From NCBI RefSeq assembly GCF_011752815.1, contig NZ_VWWV01000002.1, positions 806,001 to 870,000 on the forward strand: DNA of 64,000 nucleotides, in the 5' to 3' direction. The stretch is from Enterobacter sp. Cy-643. GTDB lineage: Bacteria; Pseudomonadota; Gammaproteobacteria; Enterobacterales; Enterobacteriaceae. The notes under the pieces are model-generated. The model saw nothing but the letters and a program-made list of their open reading frames with translations. It was not told the origin of the DNA and made no database searches. Each line of letters begins with the position of its first letter. Positions within the stretch are counted from its first letter, which is position 1. Below are positions 34,779-44,920 of this stretch, piece by piece. The translations under genes were made by a program, and so were the position numbers.

Positions 34779-35324
34779 TCATGCTTTTTTTAGCCAACCG
34801 GCAAACAGCTTCGTCACCATCGGCATCCAGAGCCAAACCACCAGCGCTACCACGCAGGCATCGTTAAGCAAGTGCCCGGGAAGCGTGCCGCGTAAACCAG
34901 GGAACAACATACCCGTCACCCACGGCACAAGGTTGGTGCTGGGGAAGATAACCAGCAGGGTTATCAGGAACTGCTTCCACTGCGGCGGGCGTTTCACCGT
35001 GGCGCTTTCCGGGGTAAACCAGAAGGCCGTTTCGGTGTGCACCTGCACTTTGTCATCGTCGGTAAGGGAGGATTTGATCTCTGCCACAAGACGATGGCGT
35101 TCAGGGGAGTCAGTCCAGGCATTGAGATGCTCGAGCGTGTCGAAGCGAATCACCACGTTATAGGTGTCGTTCCCGGCCGTGGGGCGGATCACATGCACCC
35201 CAAGATGACCGGGGAAACGAGCGGCGGTCGGCATGATCTTTTCCAGCCATTGTTCGTAGCGAGCGGCCTCGCCGGGCCGGATTGCGTGGGTGATCACCAG
35301 CGTAACGGTATTGTTGTCGGCCAT
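34779..35324 (-). CDS. ABM-domain membrane protein (antibiotic biosynthesis monooxygenase fold)
   Basis: 181 residues. The first ~100 form a dimeric alpha-beta barrel ABM domain: MADNNTVTLVITHAIRPGEA, ARFPGHLGVHVIRPTAGNDT, VIRFDTLEHLNAWTDSPER. After a linker with FTPESATVKRPPQWKQ come two hydrophobic spans (about 118-142 and 153-178), so the domain is probably held at the cytoplasmic face. Such domains bind small aromatic compounds or quinones and may oxidise them; the substrate is unknown. 20 bp upstream of the amidohydrolase and 66 bp after the YcaC-like gene, hence one operon. Confidence 0.78.
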   Translation of the reverse strand: MADNNTVTLVITHAIRPGEAARYEQWLEKIMPTAARFPGHLGVHVIRPTAGNDTYNVVIRFDTLEHLNAWTDSPERHRLVAEIKSSLTDDDKVQVHTETAFWFTPESATVKRPPQWKQFLITLLVIFPSTNLVPWVTGMLFPGLRGTLPGHLLNDACVVALVVWLWMPMVTKLFAGWLKKA

Positions 35325-35390
35325 GCCGCAATTCCTGAGTCAGAATGGGGAGGAAAAACGGAGCGGTGAACCCGCCCCGAGTGTGATCCA

Positions 35391-36032
35391 TCAGGCTTTA
35401 CGTTCCGGGGCGCCGTGAACCATCGTATAAGCGTAGTCGACGCCCATGCCATAAGCCCCGCTGTGCTCACGAACCAGGTTCATCACCGCGTCGTAAGTTT
35501 CTTTGCGTGACCAGTCGCGCTGGTACTCCAGCAGAACCTGCTGCCAGGTCACCGGCACGGCACCAGCCTGCACCATCCGGTCAATGGCGCGCTCGTGGGC
35601 ATCCACAGAAGTCCCGCCGGACGTGTCGGTCACCACATAGACTTCAAAGCCTTCTTCCAGCGCCATCAGCGCCGGGAAGGTCAGGCACACTTCGGTCCAC
35701 AGCGCTGAAATAATCAGTTTTTTACGGCCCGTCGCCTTCACCGCCTCAACAAAAGCTTTATCCTCCCAGGAATTCATGGACGTACGCTCAATGGGCTTAA
35801 TTTCAGGATGAACGGCTAATAATTCAGGCCAGATATAGCCGCTGAAGCTTTTGGTTTCGACGGAGGTATAAATCGTCGGCACCTTAAATATTTTTCCCGC
35901 CTTTGCCAGCGCCACGGCGTTATTTTTCAGGGTCTGGCGGTCGATATTCGCCACGCCGAAAGCCATTTGCGGCTGGTGATCGATAAAAATAAGGGCGGAG
36001 TTAGTTGGGTCAATCAGTTCACGAATAGACAT
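35391..36032 (-). CDS. YcaC-like cysteine hydrolase (isochorismatase superfamily)
   Basis: 213 residues, Rossmann-like isochorismatase fold. The likely triad is Asp18 in IFIDHQPQMAFGV, a Lys in RKKLIISALWTEVCLTFPAL or upstream, and the nucleophile Cys in WTEVCLTFP; TDTSGGTSVDAHERAIDRM follows. Superfamily enzymes hydrolyse nicotinamide, N-carbamoyl compounds or isochorismate; YcaC itself has no agreed substrate. First gene of a three-gene minus-strand cluster facing a LysR regulator, which suggests a small inducible degradation pathway. Confidence 0.82.
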   Translation of the reverse strand: MSIRELIDPTNSALIFIDHQPQMAFGVANIDRQTLKNNAVALAKAGKIFKVPTIYTSVETKSFSGYIWPELLAVHPEIKPIERTSMNSWEDKAFVEAVKATGRKKLIISALWTEVCLTFPALMALEEGFEVYVVTDTSGGTSVDAHERAIDRMVQAGAVPVTWQQVLLEYQRDWSRKETYDAVMNLVREHSGAYGMGVDYAYTMVHGAPERKA

Positions 36033-36044
36033 TTTATTCCCTCA

Positions 36045-36120
36045 GCTATCAATGAGTTATTAAGGTATCCATCTCTGGATGACGCCTTTATTTTCTGCAT
36101 ACTGCCGCAGGGTTGATAGC
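36045..36120. promoter_or_regulatory. Inverted repeat in the divergent lysR / YcaC-like promoter region
   Basis: GCTATCAA (36045-36052) and TTGATAGC (36113-36120) are perfect inverse complements spaced by 60 bp. A third TGATAG occurs at about 36155. Such spaced half sites suit a LysR-type tetramer controlling both directions, but the motif assignment is inference. Confidence 0.4.
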
Positions 36121-36196
36121 CGGAATTTTCTAACGTCTTATTTAATTTTTTGGTGATAGACTTTTGCAAGGACAAAGCCCCGAACGGACCATTACT

Positions 36197-37114
36197 ATGC
36201 GCGTGAATTTAGATGTGCTGCTTATTCTTGATGCCTTAGACAAGCACGGCAGTTTTGCCGCCGCCGCTGAATCGCTGTTCAAAACGCCTGCAGCGCTAAG
36301 TTATATGGTGCAGAAGCTGGAAAACGATCTCAATATCAAACTGCTGGATCGCTCTGGCCATCGGGCAAAATTCACCGATACCGGCAGGATTGTGCTGGAA
36401 AAAGGGCGGATGGTGCTCAGCGCCGCAAAGGATCTGGAAAGCCAGGCTTTACGCTCCACATCCGGCTGGGAAAAAACGCTTACCATTGCGCTGGACGGTT
36501 CATTTCCCTTCCACCTGCTGCTGCCGCTGATGGACGAGTTCTACGCTCTCGACCAGCAGACCACGCTTAATTTTACCCACCATACGCTGGCAGGCGCCTG
36601 GGAAGAGCTGACCCACAACGGCGCGAACATCATTCTCGGCGCCATTAACGAGCCGCCGACGTCATCCGAGTACGCCTACAAGATGCTGGGCACGCTGGAC
36701 AACGTGTTTGTTGTCTCCCCCAAACACCCGCTGGCAAAAGCGGAACATATACTTTCCAGCGACGAAGTCTGCCGCTATCGTGCGGCCATCATTGGCGATA
36801 CGGCGCGTTACTGCCAGACAATCAACACCAATTATATTGAAGAACAAGAACGCGTGGTGGTGTACGACTTCCCCAGCAAGGTCGCGATTCTGGTATCGGG
36901 CCTGGCCTGTGGATTTTTACCCCGCCACATTGCTCAGCCACTCCTGAACAGCGGCAAATTGATTGAAAAACCGGTTGTGTCGTTCCGTCAGACGGACGTG
37001 GCCTACATCGGCTGGCATAACCGGGGTGAAGGCCTGGCTGCACGCTGGTGGCGTGAAAAGATCATTGAAGGGGATTTGGTCAACGCCCTTTATCAGCGCC
37101 CGACGGAGAGCTAA
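36197..37114 (+). CDS. LysR-family transcriptional regulator
   Basis: 305 residues. The N-terminal helix-turn-helix runs about 3-60 (VNLDVLLILDALDKHGSFAA, then AALSYMVQKLENDLNIKLLDRSG). The periplasmic-binding-protein-like effector domain follows, with LTIALDGSFPFHLLLPLMDE and GFLPRHIAQPLL. It is divergent from the YcaC/ABM/amidohydrolase cluster with a 164-bp shared promoter region and probably regulates it, and itself, in response to a pathway compound. The start at 36197 gives MRVNLDVLL; an upstream ATG at 36164 is less likely. Confidence 0.88.
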   Translation: MRVNLDVLLILDALDKHGSFAAAAESLFKTPAALSYMVQKLENDLNIKLLDRSGHRAKFTDTGRIVLEKGRMVLSAAKDLESQALRSTSGWEKTLTIALDGSFPFHLLLPLMDEFYALDQQTTLNFTHHTLAGAWEELTHNGANIILGAINEPPTSSEYAYKMLGTLDNVFVVSPKHPLAKAEHILSSDEVCRYRAAIIGDTARYCQTINTNYIEEQERVVVYDFPSKVAILVSGLACGFLPRHIAQPLLNSGKLIEKPVVSFRQTDVAYIGWHNRGEGLAARWWREKIIEGDLVNALYQRPTES

Positions 37115-37138
37115 ACCTCTCCCCGCCGGGTTGCAGAC

Positions 37139-38956
37139 CTAAAGACTACGCCAGACCGCAGCACTGACGGCAGGCAAGCTCAGCTCGCGGTTATCAAGTG
37201 CCGCTTCACCTTCGGTCTGCGCCCAGACCCTGCCGCTCAGCAGGGCATCCCACGGGAGGATGACCTGAACTGCATTGCCGCGGTTGATGGCCACCAGAAC
37301 ACGTTCGTTTTGATAAGCACGCACGAACACGACGACGTCCTGCTCAGCGTAGATGACCCGGCAACCACCGTGACGAAGCGCCCGGCTTTGCTTGCGCAGC
37401 TTGCCGAGCCGCTGATAAAGCGCCAGCAGATCTGAATCCTGATCCTGCTTCTTCCACGGGAAAGGCTTGCGGCAGAAAGGATCGTTGTTGCCATCCAGCC
37501 CCACCTCATCGCCATAGTAAATACAAGGCACCCCGGGCCAGGCGTACAGCCAGATGACGGCCAGCGGCAGGCGGGCAACATCTTTACCAAGAATCGACTT
37601 AAAGCGGGCGGTATCGTGGCTGTCGAGCTGGTTAAACATGCGCAGCTGCTGCTGATGGGAAAGCGCCGAGCGGTACTCTTCCATCCACGCGATACAGGTT
37701 TGGGCGTCAATATCCTGCGGCTCGTAAGAGATATCGGTGTTTGCCAAAAATCCCCACAGCGGGAAAGTAAAACCGCGATAGTTCATGGCGGCATCTTCGG
37801 CATCGGCCTGCAGCCACTGCCGGGCATCGCCAAAGTGCTCGCCCAGAACGTAAGCATTTTGCCGGGTTTCTTTTGCTGCCCGGGTAATCCCGCTGACGTG
37901 CAGCAGATTGTTTTTCGCTCCGCCCGCTTCACCCAGCATATGCACCACGTCCAGCCGCCAGCCGTCGATGCCCCAGGGCTCACGCAGCCAGTGCCGCACA
38001 ATGCTTTGCTCGCCCCGATAAATTTCATCCACCAGCGTGGCCGAGCGGTAGTCCAGCTTAGGCAGACTGGAATAGCCCAGCCAGTCCAGCGCCAGCCCTT
38101 CGTCAGAAAAGCTGTACCAGTCGCGCCAGGGAGACTGCGGGTGATGGCAGGCGCCGTTATCACCGTACTGATGCCTGTCAAACCAGCCGTGCGTATCGCC
38201 GCTGTGGTTAAAAACGCCGTCCAGCATCAGCTTCATCCCCTGCCGGCGCGTATTTTCCCTCAGCCGCAGGAAAGCGGCGTTACCGCCAAACTGCTCGTCC
38301 ACCTGCCGGTAATCCTGAGTGTCGTACTTATGCACGCTGGGCGCGGTAAAAATAGGGTTCAGATAAAGCGCGGTCACGCCGAGCTTTTTCAGGTAAGGCA
38401 AGTTTTCGCTGATACCGTCGAGATCGCCGCCGTAAAACGTCGATCCTCCAGCTTCCCCGGTTAAAGGCTCATGCCATTCCCGGCGGACGATATCCCGCCC
38501 GGCCGCATGATGGAAATAAACGTTATCCTGTTCCGGATGGCGATTCGATCCTCGAGCAAAACGATCCGGGAAGATCTGATAAAACACCTGATCCTGCACC
38601 CAGTCCGGGCCGTCATCCGGCGTATCAAAGGCGAACTGTTCCAGCCGGGCCGGCGGTGTTTTCCGGAAGCCCTGAGGCGTGTACCAGCGCTGCCTGTCCT
38701 GCCAGAGAAGCTTGAAGCTATAGCGACGGCGCGGCTGCCCTTCGGCGGTATCGAGGATAGCTTTCCAGGCGACAACGCCTTCAAGGGAAGCCTGTTTCTG
38801 GCGCACCATGACCAGAGAAATCTCTTCGTTATCTTTTTCGCCGCGCAGAATCACTTTTTCCGGCAGGTCGTCCCCCGCCAGCCACAGGGTAATGACAAGG
38901 CTGCGTTCCCGCTTCTGGATAAACGGCGCCACCGGCAGGTGCCAGGCATTCAACAT
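37139..38956 (-). CDS. malZ: Maltodextrin glucosidase MalZ
   Basis: Cytosolic GH13 enzyme releasing glucose from the reducing end of maltodextrins. 605 residues (E. coli 604). An N-terminal beta domain precedes the barrel with [27 protein letters not shown] (nucleophile Asp), [14 protein letters not shown] (acid/base Glu) and [12 protein letters not shown]. The start at 38956 gives the family [12 protein letters not shown]; an ATG 22 codons earlier is rejected. E. coli malZ belongs to the MalT regulon; I could not confirm a MalT box here. Confidence 0.96.
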   Translation of the reverse strand: MLNAWHLPVAPFIQKRERSLVITLWLAGDDLPEKVILRGEKDNEEISLVMVRQKQASLEGVVAWKAILDTAEGQPRRRYSFKLLWQDRQRWYTPQGFRKTPPARLEQFAFDTPDDGPDWVQDQVFYQIFPDRFARGSNRHPEQDNVYFHHAAGRDIVRREWHEPLTGEAGGSTFYGGDLDGISENLPYLKKLGVTALYLNPIFTAPSVHKYDTQDYRQVDEQFGGNAAFLRLRENTRRQGMKLMLDGVFNHSGDTHGWFDRHQYGDNGACHHPQSPWRDWYSFSDEGLALDWLGYSSLPKLDYRSATLVDEIYRGEQSIVRHWLREPWGIDGWRLDVVHMLGEAGGAKNNLLHVSGITRAAKETRQNAYVLGEHFGDARQWLQADAEDAAMNYRGFTFPLWGFLANTDISYEPQDIDAQTCIAWMEEYRSALSHQQQLRMFNQLDSHDTARFKSILGKDVARLPLAVIWLYAWPGVPCIYYGDEVGLDGNNDPFCRKPFPWKKQDQDSDLLALYQRLGKLRKQSRALRHGGCRVIYAEQDVVVFVRAYQNERVLVAINRGNAVQVILPWDALLSGRVWAQTEGEAALDNRELSLPAVSAAVWRSL

Positions 38957-39073
38957 AGTAACTTTCCCATCGCTTAAAAATGACGCTACCTTGCCACAGC
39001 ATAAGGCTTTATCACTCATCATTCCGGGTTAATTTGGGGGAGGACAGGAGGGGTGGAGGCGGGAGAAATTATT

Positions 39074-39164
39074 CCCCTCACCCCGGCCCTCTCCCCAAAG
39101 GGGCGAGGGGGATAAAACGAATGAGGGGAACGCTATTTATCCCCTCTCCCGGCCAGAGAGAGGG
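39074..39164. repeat. Palindromic CCCTCACCCC / GAGAGGG repeat (right part of composite element A)
   Basis: CCCCTCACCCCGGCCCTCTC followed by an AAAGGGGCGAGGGG arm, then CCCCTCTCCCGGCCAGAGAG. It adjoins the structured repeat at 39165-39472. The same order, structured repeat then palindrome, occurs in reverse orientation at 49361-49743. Confidence 0.75.
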
Positions 39165-39472
39165 CAAAAAAACAGAAGCGACGTAGTGGCTGGGTGAAAC
39201 GTTGGGCGAATAGCGAGGCACGGTTCCGGCTTAAATCGCCTCCGTTTTCTCTCCGACTGGCCAGGGTCCGGCCGTCGGGAACGGCCGGAGGCTGAGAGTG
39301 TCGGGAATACATCTCAGCCGACCCAGGACTGGGAGATAAAACGGAGGTCTGCCGCTTTAGCGGTCGATTTATTTCGCCGGGAGTCCGGGGCCTCGGGGGA
39401 ATGACGGTGATTCCCCCGAGACGTTCACCAGTGCGATGGCTGCATGTAAAATAAGGCTGGAAGTGAACGGAA
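39165..39472 (-). repeat. Structured intergenic repeat, copy A (downstream of proY)
   Basis: About 308 bp matching, as reverse complement, the segment at 49361-49643. Read on the minus strand it begins TTCCGTTCACTTCCA and ends CGCTTCTG followed by Ts. It can form a hairpin CTCGGGGGAAT/ATTCCCCCGAG (39392-39420), a CCGC/GCGG tetraloop hairpin (39352-39363), a long-range stem CCTCCGTTTT/AAAACGGAGG (arms 39239-39248 and 39338-39347), and inside it GGCTGAGA/TCTCAGCC (39290-39319) and CCCAG/CTGGG. It has a 24-bp extra hairpin (CCGGCCG/CGGCCGG) absent from copy B. It begins 32 bp after the proY stop, in the proY sense. No protein-coding frame is convincing. Confidence 0.85.
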
Positions 39473-39504
39473 TATCAGCCGTCCCACATGAAAGTTATTT
39501 GAGG

Positions 39505-40884
39505 CTAAGGAACGATGCTCTCCGATGCCTGCGCCTTAACCCGGCGCTTAACAACCCAGCCAATAAGCAGCAGCGCAATCCAGCCGCAGCCCACGTACAG
39601 CGAAATACGGGTATCCGGGTGGTAACCAATCAGCCCGATAATAAACACCAGGAACACCAGGCCCACCACGGTCGTCGCTACGCCACCGGGGATCGGGAAT
39701 TTCAGCGCTTTCGCTTCTTCCGGCGACAGGCGGCGGCGGAAGGCAATCTGCGACAGCAGGATCATAATCCACACCCAAACGGTGGCGAACGTTGCCAGCG
39801 ACGCAATCACCAGGAAGACGTTTTCCGGCATGATGTAGTTCAGGTAAACCGCCAGCAGCAGCGCGCAGGCCATCACCACAACAGTGACCCACGGAATACC
39901 GTTGCGGGAAGTCCTGGCGAAGATTTTAGGCGCGCTACCCTGCTCGGCCATGCCGTGCAGCATGCGGCCCACGCCAAACACATCGCTGTTAATCGCCGAG
40001 AGCGAAGCCGTGATAACCACAAAGTTCAGAATGCCGGCTGCAGCGGTAATGCCCATATGCTGGAAGGTCATCACAAACGGGCTGCCTTCGGTGCCCACCT
40101 GGTTCCACGGATAGATGGACATGATGACGAACAGCGTGCCCACATAGAACACCAGGATACGCAGCGGCACGGAGTTGATGGCGCGTGGAATGGATTTTTG
40201 CGGATCTTTTGCTTCACCTGCGGTGATACCGATAATCTCAATCCCGCCGTAGGCAAACATCACCATCTGCAGAGACATGATCATGCCCAGCCAGCCGTTG
40301 CTAAAGAAGCCGCCGTTGCTCCACAGATTATGGATGCCGGTCGCCTGGCCGCCGTTGCCAATCCCCCATACGATAATGCCAATGCCGGCAACGATCATGA
40401 TGATGATAGTGGCGACTTTAAAGAACGAGAACCAGAACTCCAGCTCGCCGAACACCTTCACGCTCATCAGGTTAATGGCGCAGATAATCAGCACCACGCT
40501 CAGCACCCAGACCCAGTGCGGTACAGCCGGGAACCAGATACCCATGTAGATCCCAAACGCGGTCACGTCGGCGATGGCAACAATCAAAATCTCAAAGCAG
40601 TACGTCCAGCCGGTAATGTAGCCAGCCAGCGGCCCAAGGTTGTCCTGAGCGTAGCGGGAAAACGAGCTGGCAGCAGGATTGTGCACCGACATTTCGCCCA
40701 GCGCGCGCATGATGATATAGGCCGCGACGCCGCCGATGATATACGCCAGTAAAACGCTCGGCCCCGCCATTTTGATGGCGTCCGCCGAACCGTAAAACAG
40801 CCCTGTGCCAATCGCCGACCCCAGCGCCATAAATCGAATGTGCCGGGTGCTCAAACCGCGCTTGAGCTTGTTGGTGTTTTCCAT
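39505..40884 (-). CDS. proY: Amino-acid permease ProY (APC superfamily)
   Basis: 459-residue inner-membrane amino-acid:H+ symporter with 12 predicted helices. N terminus [23 protein letters not shown] signature [20 protein letters not shown] in helix 1, and FGGIEIIG-like [19 protein letters not shown] in helix 6. ProY in E. coli/Salmonella is a cryptic proline transporter; it may carry histidine in some strains. The start at 40884 suits the family; an ATG five codons earlier is less likely. Lies 72 bp after brnQ, behind a terminator. Confidence 0.93.
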   Translation of the reverse strand: MENTNKLKRGLSTRHIRFMALGSAIGTGLFYGSADAIKMAGPSVLLAYIIGGVAAYIIMRALGEMSVHNPAASSFSRYAQDNLGPLAGYITGWTYCFEILIVAIADVTAFGIYMGIWFPAVPHWVWVLSVVLIICAINLMSVKVFGELEFWFSFFKVATIIIMIVAGIGIIVWGIGNGGQATGIHNLWSNGGFFSNGWLGMIMSLQMVMFAYGGIEIIGITAGEAKDPQKSIPRAINSVPLRILVFYVGTLFVIMSIYPWNQVGTEGSPFVMTFQHMGITAAAGILNFVVITASLSAINSDVFGVGRMLHGMAEQGSAPKIFARTSRNGIPWVTVVVMACALLLAVYLNYIMPENVFLVIASLATFATVWVWIMILLSQIAFRRRLSPEEAKALKFPIPGGVATTVVGLVFLVFIIGLIGYHPDTRISLYVGCGWIALLLIGWVVKRRVKAQASESIVP

Positions 40885-40909
40885 GAATCCAGGTTCCACG
40901 CTTTACAAT

Positions 40910-40939
40910 AAAAAAACCACGGAGGACGACTCCGTGGTT
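40910..40939 (-). terminator. Rho-independent terminator of brnQ
   Basis: Read on the minus strand, AACCACGGAG pairs with CTCCGTGGTT around a 5-nt loop, followed by seven T residues, just after the brnQ stop and before proY. Confidence 0.9.
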
Positions 40940-40956
40940 ACTTAGCAATCAAAAAC

Positions 40957-42276
40957 TTAGTGGGCGGCGGAGGTGACCTGGCGCCCTGCCGCTTTGTCCC
41001 AGATAGCGGTGATCACAATCATCGCAACGGTCGGCAGCAGCCAGGCAAGTCCCTGATCCGCCAGCGGCAGTTTCGCCGCCCACCCAGGCAGCATGTCGCT
41101 GATGGCCGATGCCTTAATGCCGTCAATGATACCAAACAACAGGCTTATCAGCATTGCCGGCGCAATAACGCGGGTGGAGTTGTTCCACCACGGACGGGTG
41201 AAGCTCAGCACCACCAGGGCGATACAAGGCGGATAGATTGCCGTCAGCACCGGGATCGAAATCTGAATCAGATGGCTCAGGCCCAGGTTAGACACCACCA
41301 TCGAGAACAGGCCGAGGATAAACACCAGCGAGCGGTAAGAGAGCGGCAGATACTGACTAAAGAACTCCGCACAGGCGCAGGTCAGGCCAACCGCGGTCAC
41401 CAGGCAGGCCAGGAAAATCAGCGCCGCGAGGAAGAAGCTCCCGGCTCCGCCGAAGGTATGCGCCACATAGGCGTGCAGAATAGCCGCGCCGTTGGCTTTC
41501 TGATCGACCAGATTCGCGCTGTCGGACCCGAGGTGGAACAGTGCCAGGTAGATAATCGTCAGGCCGATACCGGCAATCAGGCCAGCCCAAATCGTGTAGC
41601 GGGTCAGCAGGCGAGATTCGGTCACGCCACGAGAGCGCGCGGCATTCACGATAACAATCCCGAACACCAGCGACGCCAGCGTGTCCATCGTCAGGTAGCC
41701 GTTCACGAAGCCGTTAGAAAACGCCGCATTCTGATAGGCTTCAGTTGCCGTACTCAAACCACCGGCTGGCCACAGCACCGCCCCGGCCGCCAGGATCAGC
41801 AGCGCGATGATTTTCACCGGCGCCAGCACGTGGCCCACGGTATCCAGCAGCTTACCCGGATAAAGAGAAATCCCGATCACCAGCGCGAAGTACACCAGGC
41901 TGTAGATAAACAGCGGCATATCGCCCATACCGGTCAGCGGGGCAATCCCCACTTCAAAGGAAACGGTGGTCGTACGAGGCGTGGCAAACAGCGGCCCTAC
42001 GGCGAGGTAGCAGACCGTCGCCAGCAAAATACCGGCGCGGCGGCCAATCGGCGAACTAAGGCTATCAATACCGCCGCCCACGCGGGCAATCGCCACGATA
42101 GTCAGAACGGGTAAACCTACCGCCGTGACCAGGAAGCCAAGCGCCGCCGTCCAGACGTGCTCGCCAGCCTGTAAGCCAACCATAGGAGGGAAAATGATGT
42201 TGCCCGCGCCCACAAACAGCGCAAAGGTCATAAAGCCCAGAGCGATGATGTCACGAGATTTCAAATGATAGGTCAT
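40957..42276 (-). CDS. brnQ: Branched-chain amino-acid:cation symporter BrnQ (LIV-II)
   Basis: 439 residues, equal to E. coli BrnQ, with about 12 membrane helices. It starts [20 protein letters not shown] and shows [15 protein letters not shown] and [20 protein letters not shown]. Imports leucine, isoleucine and valine with Na+ or H+ at the inner membrane. Own leader of 425 bp upstream and own terminator downstream, so it is probably expressed apart from phoBR and proY. Confidence 0.96.
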   Translation of the reverse strand: MTYHLKSRDIIALGFMTFALFVGAGNIIFPPMVGLQAGEHVWTAALGFLVTAVGLPVLTIVAIARVGGGIDSLSSPIGRRAGILLATVCYLAVGPLFATPRTTTVSFEVGIAPLTGMGDMPLFIYSLVYFALVIGISLYPGKLLDTVGHVLAPVKIIALLILAAGAVLWPAGGLSTATEAYQNAAFSNGFVNGYLTMDTLASLVFGIVIVNAARSRGVTESRLLTRYTIWAGLIAGIGLTIIYLALFHLGSDSANLVDQKANGAAILHAYVAHTFGGAGSFFLAALIFLACLVTAVGLTCACAEFFSQYLPLSYRSLVFILGLFSMVVSNLGLSHLIQISIPVLTAIYPPCIALVVLSFTRPWWNNSTRVIAPAMLISLLFGIIDGIKASAISDMLPGWAAKLPLADQGLAWLLPTVAMIVITAIWDKAAGRQVTSAAH

Positions 42277-42648
42277 AAAATAAAGCAGCCTGTGGATGTG
42301 TGGTGTTGAAAATGCTCAAATTTTTAAACCGACGTTCAGTCCAAATAACGTTCGGTAAAAACGCGGTTATTACCGGTAACGACAGCGGAATATGCTTCTC
42401 CGGATCGGTGGCGAAGAATAGTTAGTCGAATTACCACTCAATTTCAGTCGGTCTGGTAATAACAGGGGGGCAATTAAAACGCTTATAGCGTTTGAAGACA
42501 AGAAGGGATCGGGAAACCAGAAATATATCCTTTAAAAATACGCATAACCAGTGAATAAAGTTGATTATACGCTTTTGTTATGGCTTATCATGCGGACAAA
42601 AAAGCATCAATTCGATATTCATCGCTTAACGAGTGGTGAAAATACAAA
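42277..42648. promoter_or_regulatory. Long leader/promoter region of brnQ
   Basis: No gene is visible. The region has an imperfect inverted repeat ACCGACGTT / AACGTTCGGT (about 42330-42357) and a 9-bp inverted pair GTTATTACC (42366-42374) / GGTAATAAC (42455-42463). These could be operator halves or leader RNA stems. The E. coli gene is controlled by leucine/Lrp, but no Lrp site can be assigned by eye. Confidence 0.4.
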
Positions 42649-42670
42649 CAAAAAGGCCAGAAAACTGGCC
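42649..42670 (-). terminator. Rho-independent terminator of phoBR
   Basis: GGCCAG (42655-42660) and CTGGCC (42665-42670) pair around an AAAA loop. On the minus strand five T residues follow the stem, about 30 bp after the phoR stop. Confidence 0.8.
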
Positions 42671-42701
42671 TGTGGAAAGCGTACTTGACGGTTGAGGTTA
42701 A

Positions 42702-44009
42702 TTAATGTGCAGCCACCGCTGACTCATGGGCAATCAGGCGCTCTGGCAGAATAAACGAAAACGTCGAGCCCTGCCCCGGCAGGCTTTCGATATCCAGCCG
42801 CGCATCATGATGGCTAAGAGCATGCTTGACGATAGCCAGACCAAGCCCGCTGCCCCCAGTCTGCCGGGAGCGCGCTTTGTCTACGCGGTAGAAACGCTCC
42901 GTCAGGCGCGGAATGTGCTCGGCGGAGATCCCCGGCCCGGTATCCTTGACGCTAAACGCTACGCCGTGAGGCAGCCGGCGCCAGGTGACCGTAATGTGCG
43001 TCCCGGCCGGCGTGTGATTCACCGCGTTATACACCAGGTTAGAGATCGCGCTGCGGAGCTGTTCTTCGTTGCCGTAAACCTGCAGCCCGGGTTCAACGTT
43101 AAAAGTGAGCGTTTGCTTCTGCTGGCTCAGCGTCTGCGCCTCACGTTCCACCACGCGCAGCATCAGCGGCACGTCGATTTTCTCATTCATCGACAGCGTG
43201 GGCGCGGCTTCAATACGCGACAGCGTTAACAATTGCCTCACCAGCCCTTCCATGCGTGAAGTTTGCTCGCGCATGGTATGCAGCGCTTTATCCCGCAACG
43301 GCCCTTCCAGAGCCTGATCCTGCATCATCTCCAGGTAACCCTGTAACACGGTCAGCGGCGTGCGCAGCTCATGACTAACGTTGGCAAAGAAGTTGCGGCG
43401 AGCGCCTTCAAGCTGGTGCATCTGCGTGACGTCACGCGCCACCATCAGCCACTGCCCGTCGGCGTAGGGCATCACGCGGAACTCAAGATGGCGGCCATTG
43501 TTCAGCACCAGCGTCAGCGGGCGACCAAACTGCTGCTTCGCCACGTATTGCGAGAATTCAGGGTAACGCAGCAGGTTGAGGATATTTTGGCCGCTGTCGT
43601 CCGGCCAGCGCAGGCCAAGCAGCTGTTGTGCCAGGCCGTTACACCAAAAAATGGTGCCTTCTTCGGTGGTCAGCACGACGGCATCGGGCAGCGATTCTGC
43701 TCCGCTTCGGAAGCGCTTGATCAGGTTGCCTAACTCTTTGCGGCGCTTTTTATTACGCAACTGCATCTGGTGCAGCCCGTACAGCAAAGGCTCCCAGCTT
43801 CCCCGCCCGGGCGGCGGGGTCATGCTGCGGTCAACCCACAGCCACCAGGAAAGACGAAGTAAATTCCAGAAATGCCAGCTTAACAGGGCGGTCACTGCCG
43901 CCAGTAAAAACCACGGCAGGTGGCCAAAAATCAATCCAAGAATTGCCGCTGGCATACAACAGAGCACCAGCTCCAGTACCAGCCTTTTCCATGACAGCCG
44001 TTCCAGCAC
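42702..44009 (-). CDS. phoR: Phosphate-regulon sensor histidine kinase PhoR
   Basis: Inner-membrane sensor kinase/phosphatase for PhoB, 435 residues (E. coli 431). Two N-terminal helices (about 10-60), a PAS domain (about 95-195) with [20 protein letters not shown], the HisKA phospho-acceptor helix [20 protein letters not shown], and an ATPase domain with [14 protein letters not shown] (N box), [11 protein letters not shown] (G1) and [14 protein letters not shown] (G2). Follows phoB by 22 bp. Phosphate status reaches it through PstSCAB/PhoU, encoded elsewhere. Confidence 0.97.
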   Translation of the reverse strand: MLERLSWKRLVLELVLCCMPAAILGLIFGHLPWFLLAAVTALLSWHFWNLLRLSWWLWVDRSMTPPPGRGSWEPLLYGLHQMQLRNKKRRKELGNLIKRFRSGAESLPDAVVLTTEEGTIFWCNGLAQQLLGLRWPDDSGQNILNLLRYPEFSQYVAKQQFGRPLTLVLNNGRHLEFRVMPYADGQWLMVARDVTQMHQLEGARRNFFANVSHELRTPLTVLQGYLEMMQDQALEGPLRDKALHTMREQTSRMEGLVRQLLTLSRIEAAPTLSMNEKIDVPLMLRVVEREAQTLSQQKQTLTFNVEPGLQVYGNEEQLRSAISNLVYNAVNHTPAGTHITVTWRRLPHGVAFSVKDTGPGISAEHIPRLTERFYRVDKARSRQTGGSGLGLAIVKHALSHHDARLDIESLPGQGSTFSFILPERLIAHESAVAAH

Positions 44010-44031
44010 GCGTCACGCTCCTGTCAGCATA

Positions 44032-44721
44032 TTAAAAACGGGTTGAAAAACGATAACCCGTGCCGCGAACTGTTTGCACCATTTTGTCATGACCACTTGT
44101 TTCCAAAGCTTTACGCAGGCGACGAATATGCACGTCTACGGTACGGTCTTCAACGTAAACGTTCGTTCCCCACACGTTATTGAGCAGCTGTTCACGGCTG
44201 TAAACGCGCTCCGGGTGAGTCATAAAGAAGTGTAACAGCTTAAATTCAGTTGGCCCCATGTCGAGCGGATCTTCGCCGGTCATCACGCGGTGTGAGGACG
44301 GGTCAAGGCTCAGCCCCTGCATCTCAATCACTTCTTCCACCGCCATCGGGGAAATACGGCGCATCACCGCCTTGATACGCGCCACCAGTTCTTTAGGCGA
44401 GAACGGCTTAGTGATGTAATCATCGGCACCGACCTCAAGGCCACGCACGCGATCTTCTTCTTCGCCGCGCGCGGTCAACATCATCACCGGGATTTCGCGG
44501 GTCAGCGCTTCACGCTTCAGGTGCTTGATAAACTGGATCCCGGAACCGCCTGGCAGCATCCAGTCCAGCAGGATCAGGTCGGGGAAAGGTTCAATCAGCA
44601 GGTTAACCGCGCTGTCATAATCTTCCGCCTCTACCGACTGGAAGCCATTTTGCTCGAGCACAAAGCTCACCATTTCACGAATCGGAGCTTCATCTTCTAC
44701 GACTAAAATGCGTCTCGCCAT
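44032..44721 (-). CDS. phoB: Phosphate-regulon response regulator PhoB
   Basis: 229 residues. The receiver domain has the acidic pair VVEDEAP, the phosphorylation site Asp53 in [10 protein letters not shown] and the conserved Lys in [13 protein letters not shown]. The OmpR-type winged helix has [20 protein letters not shown] and [14 protein letters not shown]. Binds Pho boxes and activates phosphate-starvation genes. A Pho box lies about 60 bp upstream, indicating autoactivation. Confidence 0.98.
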   Translation of the reverse strand: MARRILVVEDEAPIREMVSFVLEQNGFQSVEAEDYDSAVNLLIEPFPDLILLDWMLPGGSGIQFIKHLKREALTREIPVMMLTARGEEEDRVRGLEVGADDYITKPFSPKELVARIKAVMRRISPMAVEEVIEMQGLSLDPSSHRVMTGEDPLDMGPTEFKLLHFFMTHPERVYSREQLLNNVWGTNVYVEDRTVDVHIRRLRKALETSGHDKMVQTVRGTGYRFSTRF

Positions 44722-44767
44722 GATTTACCCTGTTGAAAAGAGACCATCTCTTATTAATTGTGCGCCA

Positions 44768-44800
44768 GTATGCGTCAGATTTGTGACAGATTTATGAAAA
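44768..44800 (-). promoter_or_regulatory. Pho box of phoBR
   Basis: Read on the minus strand there are three tandem 11-bp units: TTTTCATAAAT (44790-44800), CTGTCACAAAT (44779-44789) and CTGACGCATAC (44768-44778). They match the CTGTCATAAAT-type PhoB half sites, closely following the E. coli phoB promoter. sbcD starts 120 bp on the other side. Confidence 0.85.
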
Positions 44801-44920
44801 AGATGACGGCCAGATATTTCACCTTTCTGAATTATGACAGCCGCTGATTTTGACTGGCGGTTACGCTGCCAGCTCAATAGCTTATAATCGGTAATTCGCC
44901 TCTTTGCCATGGGACAGGTT

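Noticed and set aside
39030-39060. MalT boxes upstream of malZ (GGGGGAGGAC, GGAGGGG)
   Set aside because: They fit the GGGGA(T/G)GAGG consensus only loosely, and the purine-rich tract could be chance next to the repeat.
39436-40752. 438-codon open frame antisense to proY
   Set aside because: Shadow of proY; His/Asn/Gln-rich, no family features, no ribosome-binding site.
40960-42114. 384-codon open frame antisense to brnQ
   Set aside because: Shadow frame of brnQ codon bias; composition is not protein-like.
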